From the NCBI RefSeq assembly GCF_001422365.1, contig NZ_LMMT01000039.1, positions 186,001-250,000 on the forward strand: a stretch of 64,000 nucleotides of DNA, written 5' to 3'. Below, one piece after another: positions 47,108-56,973 of this stretch. The DNA comes from Pseudorhodoferax sp. Leaf265. Lineage in GTDB: Bacteria > Pseudomonadota > Gammaproteobacteria > Burkholderiales > Burkholderiaceae_C. The notes beneath the pieces are model-generated. The model was given only the letters and a program-made list of their open reading frames with translations, was not told the DNA's origin and searched no databases. The position numbers were made by a program, and so were the translations under genes. Numbering within the stretch: the stretch's first letter is position 1; every line of letters starts with the position of its first letter.

Positions 47108-48310
47108 GTGAGCATCTTCGAAGGCTATCTCTCCACCCCCGAAGCCATGGCTGCGTTCAGCGGCTCCGGCGTGGTGGCGGCGATGTTGCGCTTCGAAGCC
47201 GCGCTGGCCCAGGCCCAGGCCGACGAGGGCCTGGTTCCGCCGGCGGCGGCGCGTTCCATCGTGGGCAGCTGCCGCGTCGAGCTGTTCGACGTGGAGAAGA
47301 TCGTGCGCGACAGCGGCCGCGCCGGCAGCGTGGCAATCCCCCTCGTCAGGGCGTTGCGCGAAGCCGTGGGACTGTTCAACGCCGAGGCCGTGGCCTGGAC
47401 GCACTTTGGCAGCAGCAGCCAGGACGTGATCGACACCGCGCTGGTGCTGGTCACGCGCGATGCGCTGGCCCTGGTCGACGCCGACCTGCAGCGCTGCACC
47501 GAGGCGCTGCTGGCGCTGGCCGAGCGGCATGCCGACACGCCCATGCTGGCGCGCACGCTGATGCAGCCGGCCTCCGTCACCAGCCTGGGTTTCAAGTGCG
47601 CCGACTGGGCTGCGCCGCTGGTGCGTGGCCGCCAGCGGCTGCAGCAGGCCGCGGCCCAGGCGCTGCAGCTGCAACTGGGCGGTGGCGTCGGCACCCTGGC
47701 GCAGATGCGGTCGGACGCACCGCGCGCCGCGGCCGTGCGCGCGCGCGTGGCCGCAGCCCTGGGCTTGCGCGATGGCGGCAGCGCCTGGCACACCCAGCGC
47801 GACGACTGGGTGGCGCTCGCCTGCGCGCTGGGCGTGGTGACAGGCAGCCTGGGCAAGCTCGCGGCCGACCTGGCGCTGCTGGGCCAGCACGAGGTCGGCG
47901 AACTCATGGAGCCGGCCGAGGCCGGTCGCGGCATCTCGACCGTGATGCCGCACAAGCGCAATCCGGTGGCGTCCATGGTGGCCCTGTCGGCCGCCCAGCG
48001 CGTGCCGCAGCGTGTGGCGGCCTTGCTGGCCGGCATGGTGCAGGAGCACGAGCGTGCGCTCGGCGCCTGGCAGGCGGAACAGGCCGAATGGTCATCGCTG
48101 TGGATGTCGGCGCACGGCAGCCTGCGCGCGTTGGCCACGGCCCTGCCGGGCCTGCGCGTGGATGCAGCCCGCATGCAGGCCAACATCGACCACGTCCGCG
48201 CCGGGTTGCCGCACGAAACCGTGCAGGAGTGGTTCGCGCCGACGCTGGTGGAGATGGCCAGCGCCCAGGCGCGCCAACGCGTGGCCGAACTCAGGCGCGT
48301 GGCTGCTTGA
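47108..48310 (+). CDS. pcaB: 3-carboxy-cis,cis-muconate cycloisomerase (PcaB-like)
   Basis: Fumarase/adenylosuccinate-lyase-superfamily protein of 400 residues, acting on 3-carboxy-cis,cis-muconate in the protocatechuate branch of the beta-ketoadipate pathway. Features include THFGSSSQDVIDTAL, LMQPASVTSLGFK, LGGGVGTLAQM and the signature loop GISTVMPHKRNPVASM. GTG at 47108 is the start. In the same operon as the permease and dehydrogenase; the other pca genes are not in the window. An adenylosuccinate-lyase-like enzyme with another substrate is possible. The final 20 bases overlap the convergent GGDEF gene. Confidence 0.87.
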   Translation: MSIFEGYLSTPEAMAAFSGSGVVAAMLRFEAALAQAQADEGLVPPAAARSIVGSCRVELFDVEKIVRDSGRAGSVAIPLVRALREAVGLFNAEAVAWTHFGSSSQDVIDTALVLVTRDALALVDADLQRCTEALLALAERHADTPMLARTLMQPASVTSLGFKCADWAAPLVRGRQRLQQAAAQALQLQLGGGVGTLAQMRSDAPRAAAVRARVAAALGLRDGGSAWHTQRDDWVALACALGVVTGSLGKLAADLALLGQHEVGELMEPAEAGRGISTVMPHKRNPVASMVALSAAQRVPQRVAALLAGMVQEHERALGAWQAEQAEWSSLWMSAHGSLRALATALPGLRVDAARMQANIDHVRAGLPHETVQEWFAPTLVEMASAQARQRVAELRRVAA

Positions 48311-50411
48311 ACCAGTCTTCGAACTGTTCGGCCGGCATGGCCTGGGCGAACAGGTAGCCCTGCGCATAGTCGCAGCCGGCCTCCAGCAACAGGCCGCGCT
48401 GCGCGAGCGTCTCCACGCCTTCGGCGATCACGGCGATGCCGAGCTGGTGCGCCATCACGATCATGGCCTTGCACAGTGCCAGGTCGTTCGAACCCGGCGC
48501 CAGTCCGGCCACGAAGGATTTGTCGATCTTGATGAAGTCGATGTCGTAGCGCTGCAGATAGGCCAGCGAGGAGTAGCCCGTGCCGAAGTCGTCCAGCGAC
48601 ACGCCGATGCCCGCCTGGCGCAGCGTCAACAGGTGGTCGGCGACGTTGGGGCTGGGGTTCAGCAGCAGGCTTTCGGTGATCTCCACCGTCAGCGCGTGGC
48701 GCGGCAGCCGCAGTGCGGCCAACTCGCGCAGCCATTGCGCGTGGTCTTCGTCGGCGCGGTGGAACTGCACGGGCGACTTGTTGACGCTGATCTGGAAGCG
48801 CGGGTCGAGTCGCGCACGCCAGCACTGGGTTTGGCGCGCGGCTTCGCGGAACACCCATTCGCCGATCTGGATGATCATGCCGTTGGCCTCGGCGATGGGC
48901 ACGAAATCCAGCGGCGCCATGTGGCCACGCTGCGGGTGGCGCCAGCGCAGCAACGCCTCGGCCATGTGCACCTCGCCGCTGGCCAGCGCCACGATGGGCT
49001 GGTACTCGACGCTGAACTGGCGCGCCTGCATTGCGCCATGCAGGTCGTTGGCGACGCGGGCGCGCAGCTGGGCGCCTTCCTGCAACGCGGGCGTGAAGTA
49101 GCCGAAGCGGTTGCGCCCGCCGTCCTTGGCAGCGTAGAGCGCCTGGTCGGCCTGGCGCAGCAGGTCGTCCACGGTCTGGCCGTCGCCAGGGTAGAAGGTG
49201 ACACCGATGCTGGCGCTCACGAAGGCGGGCTCATCGCCGAGGTGGAAGGCACGCGCCATCTCGCGCAGGATGGCCTGCACGATGCGCTCGACCTCGCGAA
49301 CCTCGCGCAGTTCGGGCAGTACCACGGTGAACTCGTCTCCGCCCATGCGGGCCACGGTGTCGGAGGCGCGCACGCAGCGGCCGAGCCGCTGCGCGGCCTC
49401 GACCAGCAGGCGGTCGCCGCCCTCGTGGCCCAGCGTGTCGTTGACGGCCTTGAAGTGGTCCAGGTCGATGAACAGCAGCGCCAGCTGCAGCCGCTCGCGG
49501 TCGCACCGCAGCATGTGCTGGCCCAGGCGGTCGCGCAGCATGCGGCGGTTGGGCAGACCGGTCAGTGCGTCGAAGTTGGCCTGGTGCCAGATCAACGCCT
49601 CCGCTTCCTTGCGCTGCGTGATGTCGGTGTGCGTGCCCACCATGCGCAGCGGCTTGCCGTGTGCATCGCGGCTGATCACCATGCCGCGCGCAAGCACCCA
49701 CTTCCAGCTGCCGTCTGCGCACAGCACCCGGTGTTCGTTCACGTAGCTGGGCGCGCGGCCCTCCAGGTGCGCCCGGCGGTCGTGGAGCATCCGGGCCTTG
49801 TCGTCCGGGTGCGTGCGCTGGTCCATGCTGTGCGGGGAGGGACGCAGGTCGTGCGCGCCGAAGCCGTACATCTCCAGGCAGCGGCGCGACATCCTGGCCA
49901 CGCCCTCGGCCAGGTTCCAGTCCCAGACGCCGTCGCCGGTGCTCTCCAGCGCGAGCTTCCAGATCTCGTCGCGCCGACGCAGTTCGGCCTCGGCACGCAC
50001 GCGTTCGGTGATGTCTTCCACTGTGCCTTCGTAGAACAGGATGCGGCCGGCGGCATCGCGCACCACGTGGGCGTTCTCGCTGACCCAGATGCGTTCGCCG
50101 GTCTTGTGGCGGTAGACCTCGGAGACGAAGCCGCGCACGTAGCCCTGGCGCTCGAGCAGGTCACGGAAGACCGTGCGACGCGACGGCTCCACATACCACT
50201 GGCGGCCGATGTCCTGCATCGCGGCGATGAGTTCGGCCTCGTGCGTGTAGCCGTTCAGTTGCACCTGCGCCGGGTTGGCGCGGATCTGCCGTCCATCGGG
50301 CGAGGACCGGTAGGCCCCGATGGGCAGGAAGTCGAACAGCGTCGAGAAATCGACGCCCTGGGCTTGTGTGGCGGCGGGCACCAGTGGGCTAGGTGGGTCG
50401 GCGGTTTCCAT
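48291..50411 (-). CDS. PAS-PAS-GGDEF-EAL cyclic-di-GMP turnover protein
   Basis: The 706-residue protein has two PAS/PAC modules (about 25–150, ending YEGTVEDITERV; and about 155–275, ending MVGTHTDITQRKEAEA), a GGDEF domain (about 280–445, motif MGGDEF intact) and an EAL domain (about 455–700, starting AEALLRW, with DDFGTGYSSLAYL and AEGVETLAQ). Both catalytic motifs look intact, so it may make or degrade c-di-GMP according to the PAS signal. No membrane segment is predicted. Starts at ATG 50411; ATG at 50456 would add 15 residues. PgaC/PgaD are c-di-GMP targets in E. coli, but no link is shown here. Confidence 0.92.
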   Translation of the reverse strand: METADPPSPLVPAATQAQGVDFSTLFDFLPIGAYRSSPDGRQIRANPAQVQLNGYTHEAELIAAMQDIGRQWYVEPSRRTVFRDLLERQGYVRGFVSEVYRHKTGERIWVSENAHVVRDAAGRILFYEGTVEDITERVRAEAELRRRDEIWKLALESTGDGVWDWNLAEGVARMSRRCLEMYGFGAHDLRPSPHSMDQRTHPDDKARMLHDRRAHLEGRAPSYVNEHRVLCADGSWKWVLARGMVISRDAHGKPLRMVGTHTDITQRKEAEALIWHQANFDALTGLPNRRMLRDRLGQHMLRCDRERLQLALLFIDLDHFKAVNDTLGHEGGDRLLVEAAQRLGRCVRASDTVARMGGDEFTVVLPELREVREVERIVQAILREMARAFHLGDEPAFVSASIGVTFYPGDGQTVDDLLRQADQALYAAKDGGRNRFGYFTPALQEGAQLRARVANDLHGAMQARQFSVEYQPIVALASGEVHMAEALLRWRHPQRGHMAPLDFVPIAEANGMIIQIGEWVFREAARQTQCWRARLDPRFQISVNKSPVQFHRADEDHAQWLRELAALRLPRHALTVEITESLLLNPSPNVADHLLTLRQAGIGVSLDDFGTGYSSLAYLQRYDIDFIKIDKSFVAGLAPGSNDLALCKAMIVMAHQLGIAVIAEGVETLAQRGLLLEAGCDYAQGYLFAQAMPAEQFEDWFKQPRA

Positions 50412-50492
50412 GCGCGGCGTATTGTTCCGACGAATCGTGCAAGTGCGCACATGCATTCGTGTACTTTTGCACGGTATGGGCTGGGGCATTCC

Positions 50493-51650
50493 CTAGCTAC
50501 GGCGCAGGGCGATGCAGCCCGCCAGCGCTACGCCGGCCAGCGCCAGCGGAAAGCCCAGCAAGGGTGAATGGTCCAGCAGCCAGCCCGAGGCCGCCGAGGC
50601 ACAGGTGCTGCCCAGGGTGTACGACAGCACCAGCACGGCCGTGCTGTTGACCAGGGTGATGCCCTGCTCGCGTGCGCCGATGTCGATCATGGCCAGCGTG
50701 TAGAGGCTGCCGGCTGCGCCGCCCCAGAGGAAGGCCAGCAGCCAGGCCAGCCAGCCCAGTTGCGCGACGAAGGGCATCGCGCAGGTCGCGGCCAGCGTGA
50801 CGGTGGCCAGAATGCGCATGAGCCGGCGCCGGCCCTGCGCCGGGTCGGCGAAGCGATCGGCCAGCATGCCCACGGGCAGCATCAGCACCGCACTGCCCAG
50901 GCCGCTCGCGGAGACCAGCAGCGCCGCGGCCGCCGCCGTCAGGCCCAGGCTCAGGCCGTACAGCGGCAGCACCGAGGTGATGCCGGCCTCGAAGAAGCCG
51001 CCGACGAAGCCGGCCAGCATGATCACCGGGTGCGCGCGCAGCGCGGCCCAGACGCCGCGCAGGCCCACGTGGGCTGCGGGCGCGTCGTCGGCCGGTGGCA
51101 CGGGTGGGATCAGAAGGCTGACGAGCAGCCCGGCCGCCACGCACCCCACGGCGACCCAGGGCGCGGCGGGTGCATCGGCGCCGACCCAGACCAGCAGGGC
51201 CGGGCCGATCACGAAGGTCGCGCCCACCATGGTCTCGAACAGGCCCACGTTGCGCCCGCGCGTGCGCGCGGTGGAGAACTCGGCCACCAGCGCCTCCGAC
51301 AACACCCAGCGCAGGCCCGAGGCCGCGCCGGCCAGCAGCTCCAGTGCGAACCAGACCGGCAGTTCGCGCGTGAGTGCGAAGCCACAGCAGGCCAGCGCCG
51401 GCACGGCCGCCGACAGCCACAGCGTGGGCCTGCGCCCGAGCGCGCGCGTGACCCAGGACGAGAACGGCGTGACCAGGAAGATCGCCGCCCAGCCGGTGGC
51501 CGCGAACAGCCCGGCCACGGTGCTGGAGACCGCCGCGCCCTTGAGTTGCAGCAGCAACCAGGGCGTCACCATGAAGTAGCCCACAAGTTCCAGGAAGGTG
51601 GAGACGAACAGGGCGGCGAGGCCCAGCGCCGGGGCGCGTGTGGCTGGCAT
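50493..51650 (-). CDS. Major facilitator superfamily permease
   Basis: The 385-residue integral membrane protein has about 12 segments. MFS features are [18 protein letters not shown] in the 2–3 loop and [23 protein letters not shown]. It resembles drug/sugar efflux proteins (YcaD-like), but the substrate is not evident. ATG at 51650 is the first plausible start; the frame continues upstream across the ahcY promoter. Divergent from ahcY, with only 34 bp between its start codon and the ahcY -35 box. Confidence 0.85.
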   Translation of the reverse strand: MPATRAPALGLAALFVSTFLELVGYFMVTPWLLLQLKGAAVSSTVAGLFAATGWAAIFLVTPFSSWVTRALGRRPTLWLSAAVPALACCGFALTRELPVWFALELLAGAASGLRWVLSEALVAEFSTARTRGRNVGLFETMVGATFVIGPALLVWVGADAPAAPWVAVGCVAAGLLVSLLIPPVPPADDAPAAHVGLRGVWAALRAHPVIMLAGFVGGFFEAGITSVLPLYGLSLGLTAAAAALLVSASGLGSAVLMLPVGMLADRFADPAQGRRRLMRILATVTLAATCAMPFVAQLGWLAWLLAFLWGGAAGSLYTLAMIDIGAREQGITLVNSTAVLVLSYTLGSTCASAASGWLLDHSPLLGFPLALAGVALAGCIALRRS

Positions 51651-51684
51651 GGCAGGAAGCGTGGGGGTGCGAAGAGGCGCGCGA

Positions 51685-51712
51685 TTGTCGCCAACGCCGG
51701 CGCTTCTATAAT
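51685..51712 (+). promoter_or_regulatory. Promoter of the ahcY operon
   Basis: TTGTCG (51685–51690) and a perfect TATAAT (51707–51712) are separated by 16 bp. The start would fall near 51719, exactly at the 5' edge of the riboswitch. Confidence 0.7.
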
Positions 51713-51720
51713 CCGCGGCT

Positions 51721-51785
51721 TCCGAGGAGCGTTGCAGCACCGGCATGGTGCGAGGCTCGGATTCCATTCGCAACGACGCTCGCCC
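51721..51785 (+). promoter_or_regulatory. S-adenosylhomocysteine (SAH) riboswitch
   Basis: The SAH aptamer consensus is matched almost throughout. CCGAG (51722–51726) pairs with CTCGG (51756–51760); an internal hairpin GCACC (51737–51741)/GGTGC (51747–51751) has loop GGCAT; and GAGCG (51727–51731) can form the pseudoknot with CGCTC (51777–51781). In studied cases SAH binding raises expression of ahcY and other SAM-cycle genes. The 78-nt stretch to the ATG contains a further hairpin GTCCC/GGGAC (51836–51850) close to the ribosome site GGAG (51854–51857), which may be the expression platform. Confidence 0.93.
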
Positions 51786-51862
51786 ACGCTCCGTGCGGTG
51801 AGTTCATTCCCCCAAAGCGTGGTCGTCTTCAACCTGTCCCGATCCGGGACCACGGAGCCGTC

Positions 51863-53310
<1,448 letters not shown>

Positions 53311-53311
<1 letters not shown>

Positions 53312-54087
53312 TGGCAGCGGGGCTGGGCATGCGTGCCGACCAACTGCTGGTGGACCGCGGCCTGGCCGCCTCGCGCTCGCAGGCGCAGCGGCTCATCGCC
53401 GCGGGCCTGGCCTGGCGCGTGGGCAACGGGCCCTGGAAGACGGTGGCCAAGAACCGCGACGAAGTACCGGACCAGGCCGAGCTGCAGCTGCAGGACGATG
53501 CCGAGTCGCGCTACGTCTCGCGCGGCGGGCTCAAGCTCGAAGGCGCGCTGCGCTCCAGCGGCGTGGACCCGACCGGGCTGGTCTGCCTCGATGTGGGCCA
53601 GTCCACCGGCGGCTTCACCGACTGCCTGCTGCAGCACGGCGCAGCGCGTGTCGTGGGCGTGGACGTGGGCCACGACCAGGTGCATCCGCGCGTGCGCGGC
53701 GACGAACGCGTGCATTGCATCGAGGGCGTGAATGCGCGGGCGCTTGAAGCCGAGGATCTCGGCGACGAACTGCCCGAGCAGGGCTTCGGCCTCATCGTGG
53801 GCGATCTGTCCTTCATCTCGCAGACGCTGGTGCTGCCGGCCGTCGTGCCGGTGCTGGCGGACGACGGCGCATTGCTGATGCTGGTCAAGCCGCAGTTCGA
53901 GCTGCAGCCCGGCCAGGTGGGCAAGGGCGGCATCGTGCGCGACGAAAGCCTGTACCCCGTCGTGCGCGCGCGCATCGAGGCCTGCTGCGCCGAGCTGGGC
54001 CTGGCGGTGGCCGGCTGGTGGGACAGCGCGATCAGCGGGGGCGACGGCAACCGCGAGTTTTGGATCCTGGGGAGAAAGCAAGCATGA
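53311..54087 (+). CDS. tlyA: TlyA-family rRNA methyltransferase (S4 plus FtsJ-like domains)
   Basis: SAM-dependent methyltransferase of the TlyA/hemolysin A family, which in some bacteria makes 2'-O-methylcytidine in 16S and 23S rRNA. The 258-residue protein has an N-terminal S4 RNA-binding domain (RADQLLVDRGLAASRSQAQRLIAAG) and a Rossmann methyltransferase (CLDVGQSTGGFTDCLLQHGA with the SAM motif, then GDLSFISQTLVLPA and VKPQFELQPGQVGKGG). The start at 53311 gives 1-nt overlap with ahcY, and the metF start overlaps its stop, so all three are coupled. Confidence 0.9.
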
Positions 54088-54926
54088 ACACGGACAGCCC
54101 GGCCTTGCCGGTCAGCTACGAGTTCTTTCCGCCGAAGACGCCCGAGGGCGTGGCCAAGCTGCGGGGCGTGCGCCAGGCGTTGTACGCGCGCAAGCCCAGC
54201 TTCTGCTCGGTGACCTACGGAGCCGGCGGCTCGACGCAGCAGGGCACCTTCGGTACCGTGGGCGAGATCCTGGCCGAGGGCGTGGACGCGGCCTCGCACT
54301 TCTCGTGCATCGGTGCCACCAAGGACAGCGTGCGCACGCAGCTGGCCGAGCTGCGCGCCATGGGCGTCAAGCGCCTGGTGGCGTTGCGCGGCGACCTGCC
54401 CAGCGGCTATGGCGCGGGTGGCGAGTTCCAATACGCCAGCGACCTCGTGGCCTTCATCCGCGCCGAAACGGGCGACGCCTTCCACATCGAGGTGGCGGCC
54501 TACCCGGAAGTGCACCCGCAGGCGCGCTCGCCCGAGGCCGACCTGCAGGCCTACGCGGCCAAGGTACGCGCGGGGGCCGACTCGGCCATCACGCAGTACT
54601 TCTACAACGCCGACGCCTACTTCCGCTTCTGCGCGGACGGCCAGCGCCTGGGCCTGGACGTGCCCATCGTGCCGGGCATCATGCCGATCGGCAGCTCCAC
54701 GCAGCTCATGCGCTTCTCGGACGCCTGCGGTGCCGAGATCCCGCGCTGGATCCGGCTGCGGCTGCAGGCCTTCGGCGACGACACGGCCTCCATCAAGTCC
54801 TTCGGCCTGGACGTGGTGACCACGCTGTGCGAGCAGCTGCTGCGCGGCGGCGCGCCGGGGCTGCACTTCTACACGATGAACCAGTCGGTGGCCACGCTGG
54901 AGCTCTGCCGGCGCCTGGGCCTGTAG
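54084..54926 (+). CDS. metF: 5,10-methylenetetrahydrofolate reductase
   Basis: FAD-dependent MetF reduces methylene-THF to methyl-THF, the methyl donor for methionine synthesis. The 280-residue TIM barrel carries SYEFFPPKTPEGVAKL, SVTYGAGGST (the flavin and Glu/Ala region), ALRGDLPSGYGAGGEF, the ITQYFYNADAYFRF strand and IVPGIMPIGS. The length is right for the single-domain bacterial enzyme. ATG at 54084 overlaps the tlyA stop (ATGA); GGAGAAAGCAAGC lies upstream. With ahcY it serves the methionine/SAM cycle, consistent with SAH riboswitch control of the operon. Confidence 0.95.
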   Translation: MNTDSPALPVSYEFFPPKTPEGVAKLRGVRQALYARKPSFCSVTYGAGGSTQQGTFGTVGEILAEGVDAASHFSCIGATKDSVRTQLAELRAMGVKRLVALRGDLPSGYGAGGEFQYASDLVAFIRAETGDAFHIEVAAYPEVHPQARSPEADLQAYAAKVRAGADSAITQYFYNADAYFRFCADGQRLGLDVPIVPGIMPIGSSTQLMRFSDACGAEIPRWIRLRLQAFGDDTASIKSFGLDVVTTLCEQLLRGGAPGLHFYTMNQSVATLELCRRLGL

Positions 54927-54981
54927 ATCGTTTGACGCAGCGCAAGCCGCCGGCAGGCTCGGGCCGCCGGTGCCGCGCTGT

Positions 54982-54995
54982 TTGAGGCGCATCAA
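54982..54995 (+). promoter_or_regulatory. Candidate FNR/ANR box upstream of the OmpW-family gene
   Basis: TTGAGGCGCATCAA matches the TTGAT-N4-ATCAA consensus at nine of ten specified bases. A TGTAAT -10 box lies at 55018–55023, predicting a start near 55030, which places the box centre at -41.5, the classical class II activation position. A weaker match overlapping it upstream (TTGACGCAGCGCAA) lies near 54936. Confidence 0.6.
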
Positions 54996-55065
54996 GCCGC
55001 GCACACCACGGTCCTTCTGTAATCGGTCTCGGGAGTGTTCCCGGACCGATGACAGAGAAAAGACC

Positions 55066-55665
55066 ATGAACAAGCAATTGATCGCCGCGGCCGTGCTGGG
55101 CCTGGCGGTGGCCGCCCCCGCAATCGCACAAAGCACCGCGACCGGCCCCTGGCAGGTGCGCGTGCGCGCCGTGCACCTGAACAGCGACAACGGCGACAGC
55201 ACGGGCCTGGGCTTGTCCATCAACAACAAGACCATCCCCGAAGTCGACATCAGCTATTTCTTCACGCCCAACATCGCCGCCGAGCTGGTGCTGACGATCC
55301 CGCAGAAGCACGACCTGCGTTCCAATGGCACCACCATCGGCACGCTGCGCCACCTGCCGCCCACGCTGACGGCGCAGTACCACTTCAACCCGACCGGCAG
55401 TGTGCGGCCCTATGTGGGTGCCGGCATCAACTACACGCGCTTCAGCTCGGTGCACCTGCCGGCCGGCGTGGGCATCGACCGCAGCAGCTTTGGCGGCGCG
55501 CTGCAGCTGGGTGTGGACATTCCGCTGCCTTACAAGAACCTGGTGCTGAACTTCGACATCAAGAAGGTCTGGCTGGGCACGGACGTGAAGGTCGCGGGCA
55601 CCAAGGTCGGTCAGTTCGATGTCGACCCGGTGCTGTTCGGCGTGGGCCTGGGCTGGCGCTTCTAG
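55066..55665 (+). CDS. ompW: OmpW-family outer-membrane protein
   Basis: Eight-stranded outer-membrane beta-barrel for small hydrophobic solutes in studied members. The 199-residue protein has a signal peptide (LIAAAVLGLAVAAPAIAQ), then OmpW features: WQVRVRAVHLNSDN, TIPEVDISYFFTPNIAAELVL, HLPPTLTAQYHFNP, VRPYVGAGINYTRF and the C-terminal DPVLFGVGLGWRF ending in Phe. A leader with possible FNR site suits low-oxygen induction, known for OmpW/OprG elsewhere. Its TAG stop shares CTAG with the convergent TPR gene. Confidence 0.9.
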   Translation: MNKQLIAAAVLGLAVAAPAIAQSTATGPWQVRVRAVHLNSDNGDSTGLGLSINNKTIPEVDISYFFTPNIAAELVLTIPQKHDLRSNGTTIGTLRHLPPTLTAQYHFNPTGSVRPYVGAGINYTRFSSVHLPAGVGIDRSSFGGALQLGVDIPLPYKNLVLNFDIKKVWLGTDVKVAGTKVGQFDVDPVLFGVGLGWRF

Positions 55666-56963
55666 GCAAGGCCCAGGGCGAGGGCCAGCGACCGGCCCTG
55701 GCGCTGCAGCCGGCGCGAGGCCGGCAGGACGCGCGCCTGCTGCTGCACAAGGTTCTGCGCCTCGGCCAGCTGGCCGCCGCGTGCGAGCGCGTCGATGTAG
55801 ATCTGCTGGAACAGGTCGCGCTGCGCGTGGCTGCCGCCGATCTCGCGCAGCCGTGGCAAGGCGAGTGCGAGCGCGCGTGCCGACTCGGCATGCCGGCCGC
55901 GCGCATGGGCCAGGAGTCCTTGCGCGGCGGGCAGGGCGATCTCTCGCCAGGTGCGGTCAGCGGACGCGCGCTGCGCGAGGTTGGCCAGCAACTGGTCGGC
56001 CTCGGGCCGGCCGGCACGTGCCAGGCCGTAGAGGTACTGCAGATCCAGGAAGGCCAGCACCTGGTCGGCCACGCGCGGGGCCAGCCAGGTCGCCAGCTCC
56101 TGCCAACGTGCGCCCACGTTGGCGCCGGCCAGTTCCAGCCGCGCGAGCAGCGAAACCGCGTTGATCTGGTCCTGCGAATAGGCCGGCAGCACGCCCCAGA
56201 CCTGCTCGTCGTACAGCCGCAGCGCGTCGTCGAACTGTTCCAGTTCGATCGCGAACAACGCGGCATGCCACCAGTTGTGCGTGCGCATGAAGGAGTTGAG
56301 GCCCCGCCAATGCGGAGCCATCTCGGCCATGAATTGCTGGCCTTCCACGATGCGGCCCTCGGTCAGCATCACGTGCGCGAGCGCGTGGTGCGCCCAGGGC
56401 TCGCCGGGTTCGCCTGCGAGTGCTTGGCGGGCGGCGTCTTCGGCCTCGTCCAGGAAGTGGCACTGCTCCCAGCCGAAGGCCAGCATGCCATGCAGCTGCG
56501 GCACTTCGCCGGCGGCCGGTAGCACGGCGCGCGCGAGCCGCAGCATGCCGGGCGCGTCGCCACGGTTGAACAGGTGGTACTGGCCGAGCTTGACGGAGAC
56601 CAGGTCGCGCGGACATTCGACGGCCTGTTCTTCGTGCAGCGTGATGGCGCGGGCGATGTCGCCGGCCACCCAGGCCGCGATGGCGGCCACGAAGCGCTGT
56701 TCGCGCGGCGTGGCCCGTGAAGCTGCGGCTTGCGCGCGCTCCACGTGCGGCCTGGCGGCAGCTGGCGCGCCGGGCGTCTCGGCGAACATCTGCAGCGCTG
56801 CGGCGTAGGCCTGCACGAGCGCGGCGGACTCGCTGTCCGCGATCTCCAGCAGCGCCACCGCGCGTGGCTCGTAGCGCAGCAGGCCCTGCACGAAGTCGTC
56901 GACGCGCGCGAGGCTCGCCGTGTCGTCCAACGTGACCGGGTTGCCCAGGCTGTCGACGGGCAT
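55662..56963 (-). CDS. TPR-repeat protein at the end of the oligopeptide transporter operon
   Basis: The 433-residue soluble protein has no signal peptide. It is helical throughout with tetratricopeptide-like units; WAHHALAHVMLTEGRIVEGQQFM and THNWWHAALFAIELEQFDDAL resemble the TTC38-type repeat family. The binding partner is unknown. It starts 10 bp after the stop of the SBP gene, so it belongs to the same transcript. The ATG at 56963 starts the first well-supported frame, MPVDSLGNPVTLDDTAS. Confidence 0.8.
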   Translation of the reverse strand: MPVDSLGNPVTLDDTASLARVDDFVQGLLRYEPRAVALLEIADSESAALVQAYAAALQMFAETPGAPAAARPHVERAQAAASRATPREQRFVAAIAAWVAGDIARAITLHEEQAVECPRDLVSVKLGQYHLFNRGDAPGMLRLARAVLPAAGEVPQLHGMLAFGWEQCHFLDEAEDAARQALAGEPGEPWAHHALAHVMLTEGRIVEGQQFMAEMAPHWRGLNSFMRTHNWWHAALFAIELEQFDDALRLYDEQVWGVLPAYSQDQINAVSLLARLELAGANVGARWQELATWLAPRVADQVLAFLDLQYLYGLARAGRPEADQLLANLAQRASADRTWREIALPAAQGLLAHARGRHAESARALALALPRLREIGGSHAQRDLFQQIYIDALARGGQLAEAQNLVQQQARVLPASRRLQRQGRSLALALGLA

Positions 56964-56973
56964 GCCGGTCAGC

